From Rhodococcus jostii NBRC 16295 (lineage in GTDB: Bacteria > Actinomycetota > Actinomycetes > Mycobacteriales > Mycobacteriaceae), in contig NZ_BCWY01000006.1 of assembly GCF_001894825.1 (NCBI RefSeq), forward strand, positions 124,001 through 188,000: a stretch of 64,000 nt of DNA, read 5' to 3'. Position numbers and translations under genes: made by a program. Positions 52,202 to 61,596 of this stretch are shown piece after piece. How positions within the stretch are numbered: position 1 is the stretch's first letter; each line of letters begins with the position of its first letter. The notes below the pieces were generated by a model. That model had not been told where the DNA came from and ran no database searches. It worked only from the letters and a program-made list of their open reading frames with translations.

Positions 52202-52242
52202 GAGAAAGGGCCCGCAGTCGAGTCGACTGCGGGCCCTTTCTC
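52202..52242. terminator. Bidirectional terminator, tetR / DUF3107
   Basis: 19-base perfect stem (52202-52220 with 52224-52242), 3-base loop. The ends read GAGAAAGGG...CCCTTTCTC, giving T-rich tails on both strands. Confidence 0.9.
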
Positions 52243-52248
52243 GTGTGC

Positions 52249-52479
52249 TCACTTGGTCGGAGCGAAACCGACCTTGCGGATATCGGACGGGCCGATCTCC
52301 ACGTAGGCGATCTTGCTGGACTGAATGAGGTACTTGCGTCCCTTGTCGTCCTGCAGAGACAAGATCCCGTCGCCTCCGGCGAGGGCGTCCGAGACCAATG
52401 TCTCGACCTCGTCCGGGGTCTGCTCGCTGCTGACGATGAGCTCACGCGGGCTGTCGATTACACCGATCTTGACCTCCAC
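52249..52479 (-). CDS. DUF3107 protein (TB9.4-like)
   Basis: 76-residue soluble protein (VEVKIGVIDSPRELIVSSEQ..., LIQSSKIAYVEIGPSDIRKV). GTG start with GGAGG 6 bases upstream. Small ubiquitous actinobacterial protein, matching Rv3208A; function unknown. Preceded on the same strand by the ferritin-like gene, 133 bases upstream. Confidence 0.85.
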   Translation of the reverse strand: MEVKIGVIDSPRELIVSSEQTPDEVETLVSDALAGGDGILSLQDDKGRKYLIQSSKIAYVEIGPSDIRKVGFAPTK

Positions 52480-52612
52480 GGTCAACCTCCGAACTCTCCG
52501 AGAAACATCAGCTGTCCTGGCCAGGCTAATGCAGCCGCCGCCGCGGGTGCGCGTCTGTGGGCTGTGCCCTGAGCGAACACGTGCCGTCACAGCAGGCACG
52601 ACGGCGGTGCCG

Positions 52613-53293
52613 TCACACAAGCCCCAGCACGGCCATGCGTTCGGCGTGCATCTCCTGCATGCGGTCGAACAGCGCGACGACCCCGTTGAGGTCGCCGGAC
52701 GCGGAGATGACGAGTTCGGTCAGCGCCTCCCGCTGCGCGAGGACGAACTGTGCCTGGGTGATGGCCTCGCCGAGCAGTCGCCGGCCCCACAGCATGAGGC
52801 GGTCCTTGTCGCGGCTGCTGGCCTTGATCGCCTGCTGCACCTCGTGGACGACGAACTCCGAGTGGCCGGTCTGCGAGAGCACCTCCTCGACCGTCCGCGA
52901 GGCCTCGGCGGGCAGTGAGTGCCCGATTTCGCGGTAGAAGTCCGCGGCGATCCCGTCGCCGACGTACGCCTTCACCAATGCCTCGAGCCACGTCGACGGG
53001 GTGGTGGACGCGTGATAGTTGTCCAGTGCGCGGACGAAGGGGTCCATTGCCTCGTAGATGTCGAACCCGCGGGCGGTCAGAGCCTTCTCGAGCATCTCGA
53101 AGTGACCCATCTCGGCAGCCGCCATGCTCGCGAGTGCCACTTTGCCCTGCAGGGTGCGCGCCATCAGCGCGTCCTCGGACAGCCGGTAGAACGCGGAGAT
53201 CTCGCCGTACGCGAGGACCGCGAAGAGTTCACTGACGCCGGGGTGATCAGCGGGAATGGTGGAATCAGAGGATGCAGGCGTGTTGGGCTCCAT
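52613..53293 (-). CDS. Ferritin-like-fold protein (MiaE-like)
   Basis: 226-residue helical protein. Diiron-type positions are visible: Glu in AYGEISAFYR, ExxH in AAEMGHFEMLE, Glu in ADFYREIG, and E-x3-HE in SEFVVHEVQQ. It groups with tRNA-hydroxylase MiaE-like proteins, but the tRNA substrate is not certain in actinobacteria. ATG 53293. Matches Rv3210c. Divergent from rhlE. Confidence 0.75.
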   Translation of the reverse strand: MEPNTPASSDSTIPADHPGVSELFAVLAYGEISAFYRLSEDALMARTLQGKVALASMAAAEMGHFEMLEKALTARGFDIYEAMDPFVRALDNYHASTTPSTWLEALVKAYVGDGIAADFYREIGHSLPAEASRTVEEVLSQTGHSEFVVHEVQQAIKASSRDKDRLMLWGRRLLGEAITQAQFVLAQREALTELVISASGDLNGVVALFDRMQEMHAERMAVLGLV

Positions 53294-53362
53294 GGCGCCA
53301 CAGCCTAGTGTGTCGGGCAGTGATGTTTGCCATGCGTAACCAGTTGTGGGGCGTTCTCCGGC

Positions 53363-53368
53363 TACAAT
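53363..53368 (+). promoter_or_regulatory. Likely -10 element of rhlE
   Basis: TACAAT at 53363-53368, one base from the consensus, in the ferritin-like/rhlE divergent gap. The -35 region is weak. Transcription from here would give a leader of about 240 bases before the rhlE GTG; the rest of the 324-base gap (53294-53617) shows no gene. Confidence 0.45.
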
Positions 53369-53617
53369 GATCGTGGGCAACCGCTCGCGACCACGTTCGT
53401 CCTCACGGAGAACGCGGGTCGAGTGATGATCGATCACGATCCGATCGGCGGTTCCCACCGATAATGTGCGCGCACCTGATCGACGGTCCCAGCCGCGCCT
53501 CGCCGAAATCTCCGATTTCTGCGCTGAGGCAGAGGCAGGATCGACTCGGAAGAGGACATCGACGAGAGCGTCGACTGGGAAATCGGGCCGACCAGCGGCC
53601 TGGCCCTTACCTCGTGC

Positions 53618-55240
53618 GTGCGTGCAGCTACGAGGAAGGCCAGTCCCCTGAGCAAGATCACTGTCGACCATGAAGACGACGCAACCGAGACCACTCTCTC
53701 GGCGCAGCTCGACTCCACGCACGTCGCCCCCACTTTCGCCGAGCTCGGAGTTCGCGACGAGATCGTCCGCGCGCTCGACGAGATCGGCATCGAGCGCACC
53801 TTCGCCATCCAGGAGCTCACGCTCCCCCTCGCCCTCGCCGGCGACGACCTGATCGGTCAGGCCCGCACGGGCATGGGTAAGACGTTCGGTTTCGGCGTCC
53901 CGCTGCTCCACCGCATCTCCACCGGCACCACCGGCACCGCAGCGCTCGACGGCACGCCCCGCGCGCTGATCATCGTCCCCACCCGCGAGCTGTGCATCCA
54001 GGTCACCAAGGATCTCGAGGGCGCCGCGAAGTACCTGAAGGGCGAGAAGAACAAGCTCGAGGTCCTCGCCATCTACGGTGGCCGCCCCTACGAGACGCAG
54101 ATCGCGACTCTCCAGAAGGGCGCCGACGTCGTCGTCGGCACCCCCGGCCGCCTCCTCGACCTGGCCAACCAGGGTCATCTGATCCTGGGCAAGGTCGAGG
54201 TCCTCGTGCTCGACGAGGCCGACGAGATGCTCGACCTCGGCTTCCTGCCCGACATCGAGCGCATCCTCGGGATGGTTCCGGACAAGCGGCAGACGATGCT
54301 GTTCTCGGCCACCATGCCGGGCCCGATCATCACCCTTGCCCGCACGTTCCTCACCCAGCCGACGCACATCCGCGCCGAGCAGGCCGACGATTCGGCGGTG
54401 CACGACCGGACCAGCCAGCACATCTACCGGGCGCACGCGCTCGACAAGGCGGAGATGGTCGCCCGCGTGCTGCAGGCCGAGGGTCGCGGCGCGACGATGA
54501 TCTTCACACGCACCAAGCGCACCGCGCAGAAGGTCGCCGACGATCTCGCCGAGCGCGGATTCTCCGTCGGCTCCGTTCACGGTGACCTCAACCAGGTTGC
54601 CCGCGAGAAGGCGTTGAAAGCGTTCCGGACCGGCAAGATCGACGTGCTGGTCGCGACGGACGTCGCAGCTCGCGGTATCGACATCGACGACGTCACGCAC
54701 GTCATCAACTACCAGTGCCCGGAGGACGAGAAGACTTACGTCCACCGGATCGGCCGCACCGGCCGCGCGGGCCGCACCGGCATCGCCGTGACGCTCGTGG
54801 ACTGGGACGACATTCCCCGCTGGCAGCTCATCGACAAGGCCCTCGGTCTCGGTATCCCCGATCCGGTCGAGACGTATTCCAGCTCACCGCACCTGTACGA
54901 GGAACTGTCGATCCCGACCGAGGCGACCGGCACGATCAAGCGCGCCCGCGTCGAGAAGGCCGAGAAGTCCGAGAAGGTCGCTCCGGAGCAGGGCGAGAAC
55001 GCCGAGCAGGGTGAGAGAGCCGAGCGCACGGAGCGTCCGGCACGCACCCGCGCCCGTCGACGCACCCGCGGTGGCCGTCCCGCCGATTCCGTGGGCCCCA
55101 AGTCCGTGTCGCCGGAGCCGACGGCACCCGAATCCGCTGCTCCGAGCACGGACAGCGACGGCGAAGGCGCATCCAAGCCCCGCCGGCGCCGCCGCCGCCG
55201 GACCACGAAGGTCGGCGCCGCCGCGACGAACGCGGAGTAG
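53618..55240 (+). CDS. rhlE: DEAD-box RNA helicase RhlE
   Basis: 540 residues. Q motif FAELGVRDEIVRALDEIG/ IQELTLPLAL, motif I ARTGMGKTFGF, motif II VLDEADEMLDLGF, motif III FSATMP, motif VI HRIGRTGRAGRTG. The C-terminal ~100 residues are a charged tail with Glu-Arg repeats and an Arg cluster (PRRRRRRRTTK) for RNA binding. Remodels RNA, often at low temperature. GTG 53618 is the only standard start in frame; a CTG at 53651 behind GAGGAAGG is possible. Matches Rv3211. Confidence 0.9.
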   Translation: MRAATRKASPLSKITVDHEDDATETTLSAQLDSTHVAPTFAELGVRDEIVRALDEIGIERTFAIQELTLPLALAGDDLIGQARTGMGKTFGFGVPLLHRISTGTTGTAALDGTPRALIIVPTRELCIQVTKDLEGAAKYLKGEKNKLEVLAIYGGRPYETQIATLQKGADVVVGTPGRLLDLANQGHLILGKVEVLVLDEADEMLDLGFLPDIERILGMVPDKRQTMLFSATMPGPIITLARTFLTQPTHIRAEQADDSAVHDRTSQHIYRAHALDKAEMVARVLQAEGRGATMIFTRTKRTAQKVADDLAERGFSVGSVHGDLNQVAREKALKAFRTGKIDVLVATDVAARGIDIDDVTHVINYQCPEDEKTYVHRIGRTGRAGRTGIAVTLVDWDDIPRWQLIDKALGLGIPDPVETYSSSPHLYEELSIPTEATGTIKRARVEKAEKSEKVAPEQGENAEQGERAERTERPARTRARRRTRGGRPADSVGPKSVSPEPTAPESAAPSTDSDGEGASKPRRRRRRRTTKVGAAATNAE

Positions 55241-55249
55241 CCGGCCACC

Positions 55250-56464
55250 GTGCTCGCACCTGAGCGGCGCTCGCGCGCCGATCTCGTCGTCGCGGCCGGA
55301 ATCGCACTGGCCGTGGTGGTCGCCATCACCGTGGTGTGGTTCCGCAGCGACGCCCGGGGCACCACCTCGATCACCGCGGCCGAGCCGCCTGCCGCGCTCG
55401 TCACGGCGCTGACCGTGCCGGAGACGCTGAACCCGATCTGGGATTCGTCCAGCTCCGCCACGACCGCACCCCTCGTCGTCGGTGGTGCGGTCGTGACCGC
55501 GGAGGGCGGAGACGTCGTCGGACGGGACCGCATGTCGGGCGCCGAACTGTGGCGGTACGAGCGCGACCTCGACCTGTGCGGTGTGACAGCGTCCTGGGAG
55601 AAGGTCGTGGCCGTGTACCGCGACCACCGCGGATGCTCGCAGGTCACCGAACTCGACGGCGGTACCGGCCAGCGCCTGGCCCAGCGGAACAGCGACGCGG
55701 ATTCCGAGGTGTCGCTGACGTCCGACGGCACCTATGTGGCGTCCCTCGGCGACAGTCGTCTGGAGCTGTGGCGTTCCGACCTGGTGCGCACCGTGGAGTA
55801 CGGCCGGGTGGACGCGCCGGTGAATCCCAAGAAGCAGCCCCGCAGCGGGTGCACGCTGATCGACGCCGGTTCGAGCAGTAGCCGGTTCTCCGTTCTCGAG
55901 CGCTGCCCCGGCGAGGCGGCCGATCGTCTGACGGTCATGAATCCGTCGCCGAAGGACAACCAGGAACCCGAAGAGTACGGCTCCAGCGTCCTCGCGGGTG
56001 TCGACGCCGGCGTCGAGGGTGCCCGCATCCTCGGGGTATCGGGCGAGACCACGGCCGTGTATCTCCCCGCGGGGAAGACGTACGGGCCGCGGCTCGGTCT
56101 GTTCGACGGCACCGGCAACGCCGTGTCCGAGTACGCGCTGTCCGGTCCGGTGGGACCGGAACCGGTCACCTCGACGAGCAGTTCGGTGGTCACGTGGTGG
56201 ACGGGTTCCGAGGTGGTGTCCCTCGGCGCCTCCGATCTCGCACCCCGCTGGGCCTTTCCGGGCGCTCTCGGCCCCGGCGCCGTGATGGCCGGCAATCTAC
56301 TGGTTCCGGTGGACTCCGGCATCGCCGTGCTCGACCTGTCGACCGGAGCGTTGTTGCGGACGATCCCCGTGGCCCGCGACGCCGCAACCGGTCCGATCAC
56401 CACGACCGTGGCAGGCGACGTCGTCCTCGAACAGCGCGCAGACCGGGTCGTGGCGCTGCGCTGA
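55250..56464 (+). CDS. Membrane-anchored beta-propeller-like protein (Rv3212-like)
   Basis: 404 residues. One N-terminal membrane segment (LVVAAGIALAVVVAITVVWF) and a large extracytoplasmic region with repeated PQQ/WD-like blades (VVGRDRMSGAELWRYE, SEVSLTSDGTYVASLGDS, VLDLSTGALLRTIPV). Four Cys (DLCGV, HRGCSQ, SGCTLI, ERCPGE) may form disulphides. GTG start 9 bases after the rhlE stop, so co-transcribed. Function unknown; matches Rv3212. Confidence 0.75.
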   Translation: MLAPERRSRADLVVAAGIALAVVVAITVVWFRSDARGTTSITAAEPPAALVTALTVPETLNPIWDSSSSATTAPLVVGGAVVTAEGGDVVGRDRMSGAELWRYERDLDLCGVTASWEKVVAVYRDHRGCSQVTELDGGTGQRLAQRNSDADSEVSLTSDGTYVASLGDSRLELWRSDLVRTVEYGRVDAPVNPKKQPRSGCTLIDAGSSSSRFSVLERCPGEAADRLTVMNPSPKDNQEPEEYGSSVLAGVDAGVEGARILGVSGETTAVYLPAGKTYGPRLGLFDGTGNAVSEYALSGPVGPEPVTSTSSSVVTWWTGSEVVSLGASDLAPRWAFPGALGPGAVMAGNLLVPVDSGIAVLDLSTGALLRTIPVARDAATGPITTTVAGDVVLEQRADRVVALR

Positions 56465-56473
56465 GGTGACCGC

Positions 56474-56881
56474 TCACGCGGGTTCGGCGAACACGACGAG
56501 GTAGCCGTCGAGGTCGCGGATCCAGATCTCCCGGTGTCCCGCATTGGGATTGACGTGCACGTCGGTGATCACGTCGGCCCCCGCCTCCCGCAGCCGCGCG
56601 ACGGTCGCGTCGAATTCGGCGGCCTCGAACCAGATCGCCACCCCGTTCCCCCGCGGAAGTGCGGGATCACCGACGGGGCCGTGGTGGTGTCCCTCCTCGA
56701 GCCGGTGCAACTGCAGGACCATGTGCCCGTCGACGAGGAGTTGCTCGTAGTCCCGTCCACCGTGGCCGCTGTGCGCGCCCAGGACCTTCCGGTACCACTC
56801 GCCGGCCCGTTCGACGTCGTCGACGGCGAGGAGCGGCTGAGCCCGCATCGTGAGGGTGTTGCTCCGGGGTGCGTCTGTCAT
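56474..56881 (-). CDS. VOC-family (glyoxalase/bleomycin-resistance-like) protein
   Basis: 135 residues with two beta-alpha-beta-beta-beta halves (QPLLAVDDVERAGEWYRKVL and VAIWFEAAEFDATVARLREA; end EIWIRDLDGYLVVFAEP). Metal ligands typical of the fold are plausible (HMVLQLHRLEE; final Glu). Specific reaction unknown. Convergent with the Rv3212-like gene; first gene of an insertion relative to M. tuberculosis. Confidence 0.75.
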   Translation of the reverse strand: MTDAPRSNTLTMRAQPLLAVDDVERAGEWYRKVLGAHSGHGGRDYEQLLVDGHMVLQLHRLEEGHHHGPVGDPALPRGNGVAIWFEAAEFDATVARLREAGADVITDVHVNPNAGHREIWIRDLDGYLVVFAEPA

Positions 56882-56941
56882 GGTGTCGACGCTAGCGCCG
56901 CGCGCTCCCCCTCACTTGGACGAATGAGCACCCCGCACTCG

Positions 56942-57931
56942 TCATCGAAACGTCGCGCGGTACGCGGTGGGTGAGACGCCGACGGTGCGAGAGAGATGCT
57001 GTCGCAGCGACGTCGCGGTGCCGAAACCCGCGGCCCAGGCCACGTCGTCGACCGGCAGATCGGTGTTCTCGAGCAGTTCGCGTGCGCGGATGATCCGCTG
57101 TTCGAGAATCCACTGCGTCGGCGACATCCCGGTCTCGGCACGGAATCGCCGGGTGAACGTGCGCACGCTCATCGACTCCCACGCGGCCATCTCCCGCAGC
57201 GACAGCGGTTGATCGAGCCGGGTCAGTGCCCGGGCCCGCGCTTGCGCGGTGGATGCACCGGCGGCCTCCGGGACGGGCTCGGTGATGAACTGCGCCTGAC
57301 CACCGCTGCGGTGGGGCGGCACGACCGTTCCCCTCGCCACCTCGTTGGCCACCGACGCTCCGTGGTCGACCCGGATCATGTACAGGCACAGATCGATTCC
57401 CGAGGCGACCCCGGCGGCGGTGAGGACGGCACCGTCGTGGGTGTAGAGCACACCGGGGTCCAGCCGAACGTGGGGATAGAGCCGCCGGAACGCGTCCGCC
57501 GACTTCCAGTGCGTCGTGGCGCGCCGGTTCTCGAGGAGCCCGGCGGCCGCGAGAACGAACGAACCGGTGCAGATCGACGCCATCCGGGTACCGGGGCGAA
57601 TGTGCGCGAAGGCATCTGCGAGCGGGCGGGGCAGGCAGCCGTCTTCGGGTGGGTCGTAGTCCTGGTCCGATGCCGGGACCACGACGGTGTCGGCCGTGCC
57701 GAGCAGTGCGGGACCGTGCTCGACCGAGATCGTCACGTCGGTGTCGGTGCGGACGGCACCGGGAGTGAGGGCGCAGGTCAGGACTTCGTAGAGCGGCTCA
57801 CCGTCCCGCGATCTCGCCTCCCCGAACAGGCGGTGGACGATGCCGAACTCGATCGGGAGAACGCCGTCGCGCACGAACACGACCACACGGTGGGGACGCA
57901 CGAGCCGCGAGCGGTCTCCCGAATCGGACAT
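56942..57931 (-). CDS. AraC-family regulator with DJ-1/PfpI domain (GlxA-like)
   Basis: 329 residues. N-terminal class-I glutamine-amidotransferase-like domain with the Cys elbow ASICTGSFVLAAAGLL, then ATTHWKSADAFRRLYP. C-terminal double HTH of AraC type (LREMAAWESMSVRTFTRRFR, DDVAWAAGFGTATSLRQHL). Divergent from the quinone-reductase/SDR pair across 99 bases, which it probably regulates. Ligand unknown. Confidence 0.85.
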   Translation of the reverse strand: MSDSGDRSRLVRPHRVVVFVRDGVLPIEFGIVHRLFGEARSRDGEPLYEVLTCALTPGAVRTDTDVTISVEHGPALLGTADTVVVPASDQDYDPPEDGCLPRPLADAFAHIRPGTRMASICTGSFVLAAAGLLENRRATTHWKSADAFRRLYPHVRLDPGVLYTHDGAVLTAAGVASGIDLCLYMIRVDHGASVANEVARGTVVPPHRSGGQAQFITEPVPEAAGASTAQARARALTRLDQPLSLREMAAWESMSVRTFTRRFRAETGMSPTQWILEQRIIRARELLENTDLPVDDVAWAAGFGTATSLRQHLSRTVGVSPTAYRATFR

Positions 57932-58030
57932 GGCTCGATTATTTCACATAGTGTCCTGCAGGCCACTGTCGCGACGGCATCTGCGCACGGATGATCGGAG
58001 GAGTCAGGACGACCGAGCGGAAGGTGGACC

Positions 58031-58828
58031 ATGAAGATCCTGTGGGTATCGGCACATCCCGAACCAAAGTCCCTGAACGCGGCACTTCGCAGTGACGCCC
58101 TCGCAGCGCTGCGCGGCGCCGGCCACGAGATATGGACCTCCGACCTCTACGGGATGCGATGGAACCCGGTGGTCACGGCAGACGATTTCGACCACGACCC
58201 GCATCGTCGCCTCCGGGTCGGTGCGCGGTCGGCGCAGGCCCTGACCGAGGGGACTCTCGCCCCCGACATCCGTGCCGAGCAGCGAAAACTCGACTGGGCG
58301 GACGCGGTGATCGTGCAGTTTCCGCTGTGGTGGTACGGCATGCCCGCGATCCTCAAAGGGTGGTTCGACCGGGTCTTCGTCGAGGGCTACGGCTACGGAT
58401 TGCGCCGCGAGAACGGCTCCACCCGGCGGTACGGCGACGGCACCCTCGCCGGCAAGCGGGCGATGACGGTCGTCAGTTTCGGCGGCAGCGCGGACAGCGT
58501 CGGCCCGCGCGGCATCAACGGCCAGATGGACGAGGTCCTGTTCCCGATCCATCACGGAATCTTCTGGTACACGGGGATGTCCGTGCTGCCGCCCGTCCTG
58601 ATCGACAGTGCGGACCGGCTGCCCGACGGCCACTATCCCGGCCTCGCCGCCCGGCTGATCGATCGCCTCGCCGGACTGTCCACCGAGGCGCCGTTGCCTT
58701 TCCGTGCGCAGGACGGCGGCGATTACGACGCACGCTTCGTGCTGCGGGAGGACCGGGCGCCCGGCGTCACGGGAGTGCGCGCCCACTATGCGGAGTCCGC
58801 ACCCGCCACACACTGCAACGTGTTCTAA
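58031..58828 (+). CDS. NAD(P)H-quinone oxidoreductase, flavodoxin-like fold
   Basis: 265 residues, MdaB/KefF/NQO family: ILWVSAHPEPKSLNAAL (FMN/FAD loop), VIVQFPLWWYGMPAILKGWF and FDRVFVEGYGYGL (family signature), GTLAGKRAMTVVSFGG. Two-electron reduction of quinones or nitroaromatics. GGAAGG precedes the ATG. SDR gene starts 8 bases after the stop, so they form an operon. Confidence 0.85.
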   Translation: MKILWVSAHPEPKSLNAALRSDALAALRGAGHEIWTSDLYGMRWNPVVTADDFDHDPHRRLRVGARSAQALTEGTLAPDIRAEQRKLDWADAVIVQFPLWWYGMPAILKGWFDRVFVEGYGYGLRRENGSTRRYGDGTLAGKRAMTVVSFGGSADSVGPRGINGQMDEVLFPIHHGIFWYTGMSVLPPVLIDSADRLPDGHYPGLAARLIDRLAGLSTEAPLPFRAQDGGDYDARFVLREDRAPGVTGVRAHYAESAPATHCNVF

Positions 58829-58836
58829 TTCACGGC

Positions 58837-59667
58837 ATGGCAACCTACGTGATCACCGGCGCGGCCTCGGGCATCGGAGCGGCGAGCCGCCGCACACTCG
58901 AGGCCGCCGGCCACACGGTCATCGGCGTAGACCTCGCGCAGACCGACGTGGTGGCGGACCTGTCGACCCCCGGCGGACGAGCGGCGGCCGCGGCCGCCGT
59001 CGACGAAGCGAGCGGAGGCGTCGTGGACGGTCTCGTCTGCTGCGCCGGACTGGGTTCGCTGTCCCACGTCCCGGGCGGCACCCTCGTCGCCGTCAACTAT
59101 TTCGGAGCCGTGGACCTCGTGACCGCCCTCAAGCCCGCCCTGGAACGCGCCGGCACCGCCTCGGTGGTGGTGATCTCGTCGAGCAGCACCACCACGCAAC
59201 CCGGTATTCCCGAGCATCTGGTGGCCGCGTGCCTCGACGCAGACGAGGCGGAGGCGGTGCGCATCGGCGACGAGGTGACCGCCATTCCGGCGTATCCCGC
59301 ATCCAAGCTGGCACTGGCGTGGTGGATCCGTCGTGAAGCGGTACGACCCGAATGGATCGGCAACGGCATACGGCTCAACGCGATCGCGCCGGGCATGATC
59401 GACACACCGATGACCAGCGGGGACGACCTCGACCCCGAACTCGCGAAGGCTCTGGACTTCTACCCGGTGCCGCTGGGCCGGCGCGGACGTCCGGACGAGA
59501 TCGCCGCGCTCGTCGAATTCCTACTCGGGCCGGGATCGACACTGTTCTGCGGCAGCGTCGTCTTCGCCGACGGGGGCACGGATGCCCAATTACGGCAACA
59601 GGATTGGCCCGCAGCGTGGAATCCCACGACGGAGGAACTTACTCGGCACTTCCAGGCGAGAAAGTAG
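58837..59667 (+). CDS. Short-chain dehydrogenase/reductase
   Basis: 276 residues, classical SDR: TGAASGIGAASRRTLE (NAD(P) glycine motif), VDGLVCCAGLG (NAG-like, with AGLG), VVISSSSTT (Ser), AYPASKLALAWW (Tyr-x3-Lys), APGMIDTPMTSG. Resembles 3-alpha-hydroxysteroid dehydrogenase/carbonyl reductases with an insert before the Tyr. Co-transcribed with the quinone reductase. The 3' end overlaps the convergent parA gene by 29 bases. Substrate unknown. Confidence 0.85.
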   Translation: MATYVITGAASGIGAASRRTLEAAGHTVIGVDLAQTDVVADLSTPGGRAAAAAAVDEASGGVVDGLVCCAGLGSLSHVPGGTLVAVNYFGAVDLVTALKPALERAGTASVVVISSSSTTTQPGIPEHLVAACLDADEAEAVRIGDEVTAIPAYPASKLALAWWIRREAVRPEWIGNGIRLNAIAPGMIDTPMTSGDDLDPELAKALDFYPVPLGRRGRPDEIAALVEFLLGPGSTLFCGSVVFADGGTDAQLRQQDWPAAWNPTTEELTRHFQARK

Positions 59668-60436
59668 CGAGTTCGGATCCCGCCCAGTGCTTGGCGAGGT
59701 TCTCGGCCAGATCCCGGTACGCCTGGGCGCCCTTGTTCTTGCGTCCCGCCAGGACGGTGGCGCCTGAGGCCGTCGCCTCTGCGAATCGCACCGTCCGCGG
59801 GATCGGCGGAGCGAGGACCGGCAGGTTGTAGCGGTCCGACACGTCGGAGAGCACGTCCCGACTGTGGGTCGTGCGCGCGTCGTACAGCGTCGGCAGCGCT
59901 CCGAGCAGCACCAGATCAGGGTTGGTGATCTGCTGCACCTCCGTCACCGTCCGCAGCAGTTGCCCCACGCCGCGGTGCGCGAGCGTCTCGCACTGCAGTG
60001 GCACCAGGACCGACTGCGCTGCCGTGAGGCCGTTGAGAGTGAGGACGCCGAGTGACGGCGGGCAGTCGATGATGACGGTGTCGTAGTCGTCCAGCAGAGG
60101 CGCCAGAGCGCGCTTGAGGGCGAATTCGCGACCGGGACGCATGAGCAGCAACGCTTCCGCGCCCGCCAGATCGATCGTGGCCGGGAGGAGCGCCACACCG
60201 TCCGCGGTGTCGATCACCGCATCCTGCGCCACCAGATCGCCTGTCAGCACCTCGTGGACGGAGGCATCCAATCGGTCCGGGTTGTGCCCGAGGGAGAACG
60301 TCAGGCACCCCTGTGGGTCGAGATCCACCACCAGGACTCTCTGCCCCAGCGCGACGAGAGCCGCGCCGAGAGAGGCCACCGTGGTGGTCTTCGCGACGCC
60401 ACCCTTCTGATTTGCCACTGCAAGAACCGTTGTCAC
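59639..60436 (-). CDS. ParA/Soj-family ATPase (Rv3213c-like)
   Basis: 265 residues. Deviant Walker A NQKGGVAKTTTVAS with the signature Lys, Walker A' VVDLDPQGCLTFSLG, Walker B VIIDCPPSLGVLTLNG. No ParB gene and no parS site is seen nearby, so it is not the main chromosome partition locus; a role in positioning or cell division is possible. GTG start; divergent from the phosphatase gene across 69 bases. Confidence 0.85.
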   Translation of the reverse strand: MTTVLAVANQKGGVAKTTTVASLGAALVALGQRVLVVDLDPQGCLTFSLGHNPDRLDASVHEVLTGDLVAQDAVIDTADGVALLPATIDLAGAEALLLMRPGREFALKRALAPLLDDYDTVIIDCPPSLGVLTLNGLTAAQSVLVPLQCETLAHRGVGQLLRTVTEVQQITNPDLVLLGALPTLYDARTTHSRDVLSDVSDRYNLPVLAPPIPRTVRFAEATASGATVLAGRKNKGAQAYRDLAENLAKHWAGSELATFSPGSAE

Positions 60437-60505
60437 GGCTCGATCCTTACCTACTTCGTCCTCAGAGGCGAGCCATACACGCATATTGACTGACATGATG
60501 GATGG

Positions 60506-61120
60506 ATGCCACCCAGTGATTCGCCGCGCGGCCGTCGGATCGTCCTCCTCCGACACGGCGAAACAGAATGGGCCCGTTGGGGTAAACACACCGGTAGAAC
60601 CGACGTCCACCTCACCGAACTGGGCGAATCCCAGGCGCGGCGGGTGGGTCCGGCGATGGACGCACTCGAACTGCGCGACCCCCTCGTCATCGTCAGCCCG
60701 CGGCACCGCGCTCGGGAGACGGCGGAACTGGCGGGATTGAAGATTCAGCGCACCTGGGACGCGCTCGCCGAATGGGATTACGGCATCTACGAGGGCATGA
60801 CGACCCCGGAGATCAGGCAGCAGGTGCCCGACTGGACCGTGTGGACCCATCCGTGCCCCCGCGGGGAGCAGGCCGAGCAGGTGCACACCCGGTGCGACCT
60901 CGTGCTGTCCGTCGCGCATTCACAACTCGTCGACCGTGACGTGATCCTCGTCGGGCACGGGCACTTCTCGCGCGCGCTCATCGCCCGCTGGGCGGAACTT
61001 CCCGTCAGCGAGGGTCGACGCTTCGCGATGTCGCCCGGCGCCTACTCCGTCCTCGGCTTCGAGCACGGGGCGCAGCAGGTGATCAGCCACAATGTGACCA
61101 GCGAGAAAGGTGCCCGATGA
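60506..61120 (+). CDS. Histidine-phosphatase family protein (Gpm2-like acid phosphatase)
   Basis: 204 residues. Catalytic LLRHGETEWARWGKHTGRTD, SPRHRARETAEL, and the second His in LVGHGHFSRALIARW. Matches Rv3214 (gpm2), which is described as a broad acid phosphatase rather than a phosphoglycerate mutase. Overlaps the GNAT gene by 4 bases (ATGA). In M. tuberculosis entC lies here between them; it is absent in this window. Confidence 0.82.
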   Translation: MPPSDSPRGRRIVLLRHGETEWARWGKHTGRTDVHLTELGESQARRVGPAMDALELRDPLVIVSPRHRARETAELAGLKIQRTWDALAEWDYGIYEGMTTPEIRQQVPDWTVWTHPCPRGEQAEQVHTRCDLVLSVAHSQLVDRDVILVGHGHFSRALIARWAELPVSEGRRFAMSPGAYSVLGFEHGAQQVISHNVTSEKGAR

Positions 61121-61596
61121 TCAGACGCGCAGTACCCGAGGACGTCTCCGCGATCACCGCCATGATCTACGAACTCGCCGACTACCAGAAGGCCCGCGAC
61201 GAGTGCACCGTCACCGCCGAGCAGATGGACGACGCCCTGTTCGGTCCGCGGCCGTCCACGTTCGCCCACGTCGCGGTCAGCGACGACGACCGGGTGGTCG
61301 GGATCGCGGTCTGGTTCCGCAACTTCTCCACGTGGGACGGAACACACGGCATCTACCTCGAAGACCTGTTCGTCAGCCCGTCCGAGCGCGGTTCCGGACA
61401 CGGCAAGGCCCTGCTCGCCACACTCGCGAAGGAGTGCGTCGACAACGGCTACACCCGGCTGTCGTGGTCGGTGATCAATTGGAACAAGCCGTCCATCGCG
61501 TTCTACGAGTCGCTGGACGCACACCCGCAGGACGAGTGGACCACGTACCGGCTCACCGGGGATCCGCTCGGGCGCCTCGCCTCCGAGGTGGGTTAG
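61117..61596 (+). CDS. GNAT-family N-acetyltransferase (Rv3216-like)
   Basis: 159 residues. GNAT core with the acetyl-CoA motif YLEDLFVSPSERGSGHGKAL (R/Q-x2-G-x-G/A) and WSVINWNKPSIAFYESLDA. The sequence is close to diamine/thialysine acetyltransferases (SSAT-like), so a polyamine-type substrate is possible. ATG overlaps the previous TGA; the stop overlaps that of the convergent membrane-protein gene (TTAG). Confidence 0.82.
   Translation: MIRRAVPEDVSAITAMIYELADYQKARDECTVTAEQMDDALFGPRPSTFAHVAVSDDDRVVGIAVWFRNFSTWDGTHGIYLEDLFVSPSERGSGHGKALLATLAKECVDNGYTRLSWSVINWNKPSIAFYESLDAHPQDEWTTYRLTGDPLGRLASEVG

Noticed and set aside
59639..60436. Chromosome partition locus (parAB/parS)
   Set aside because: A ParA-type ATPase is present but there is no parB gene or parS palindrome nearby; the context matches the solitary Rv3213c-type gene.
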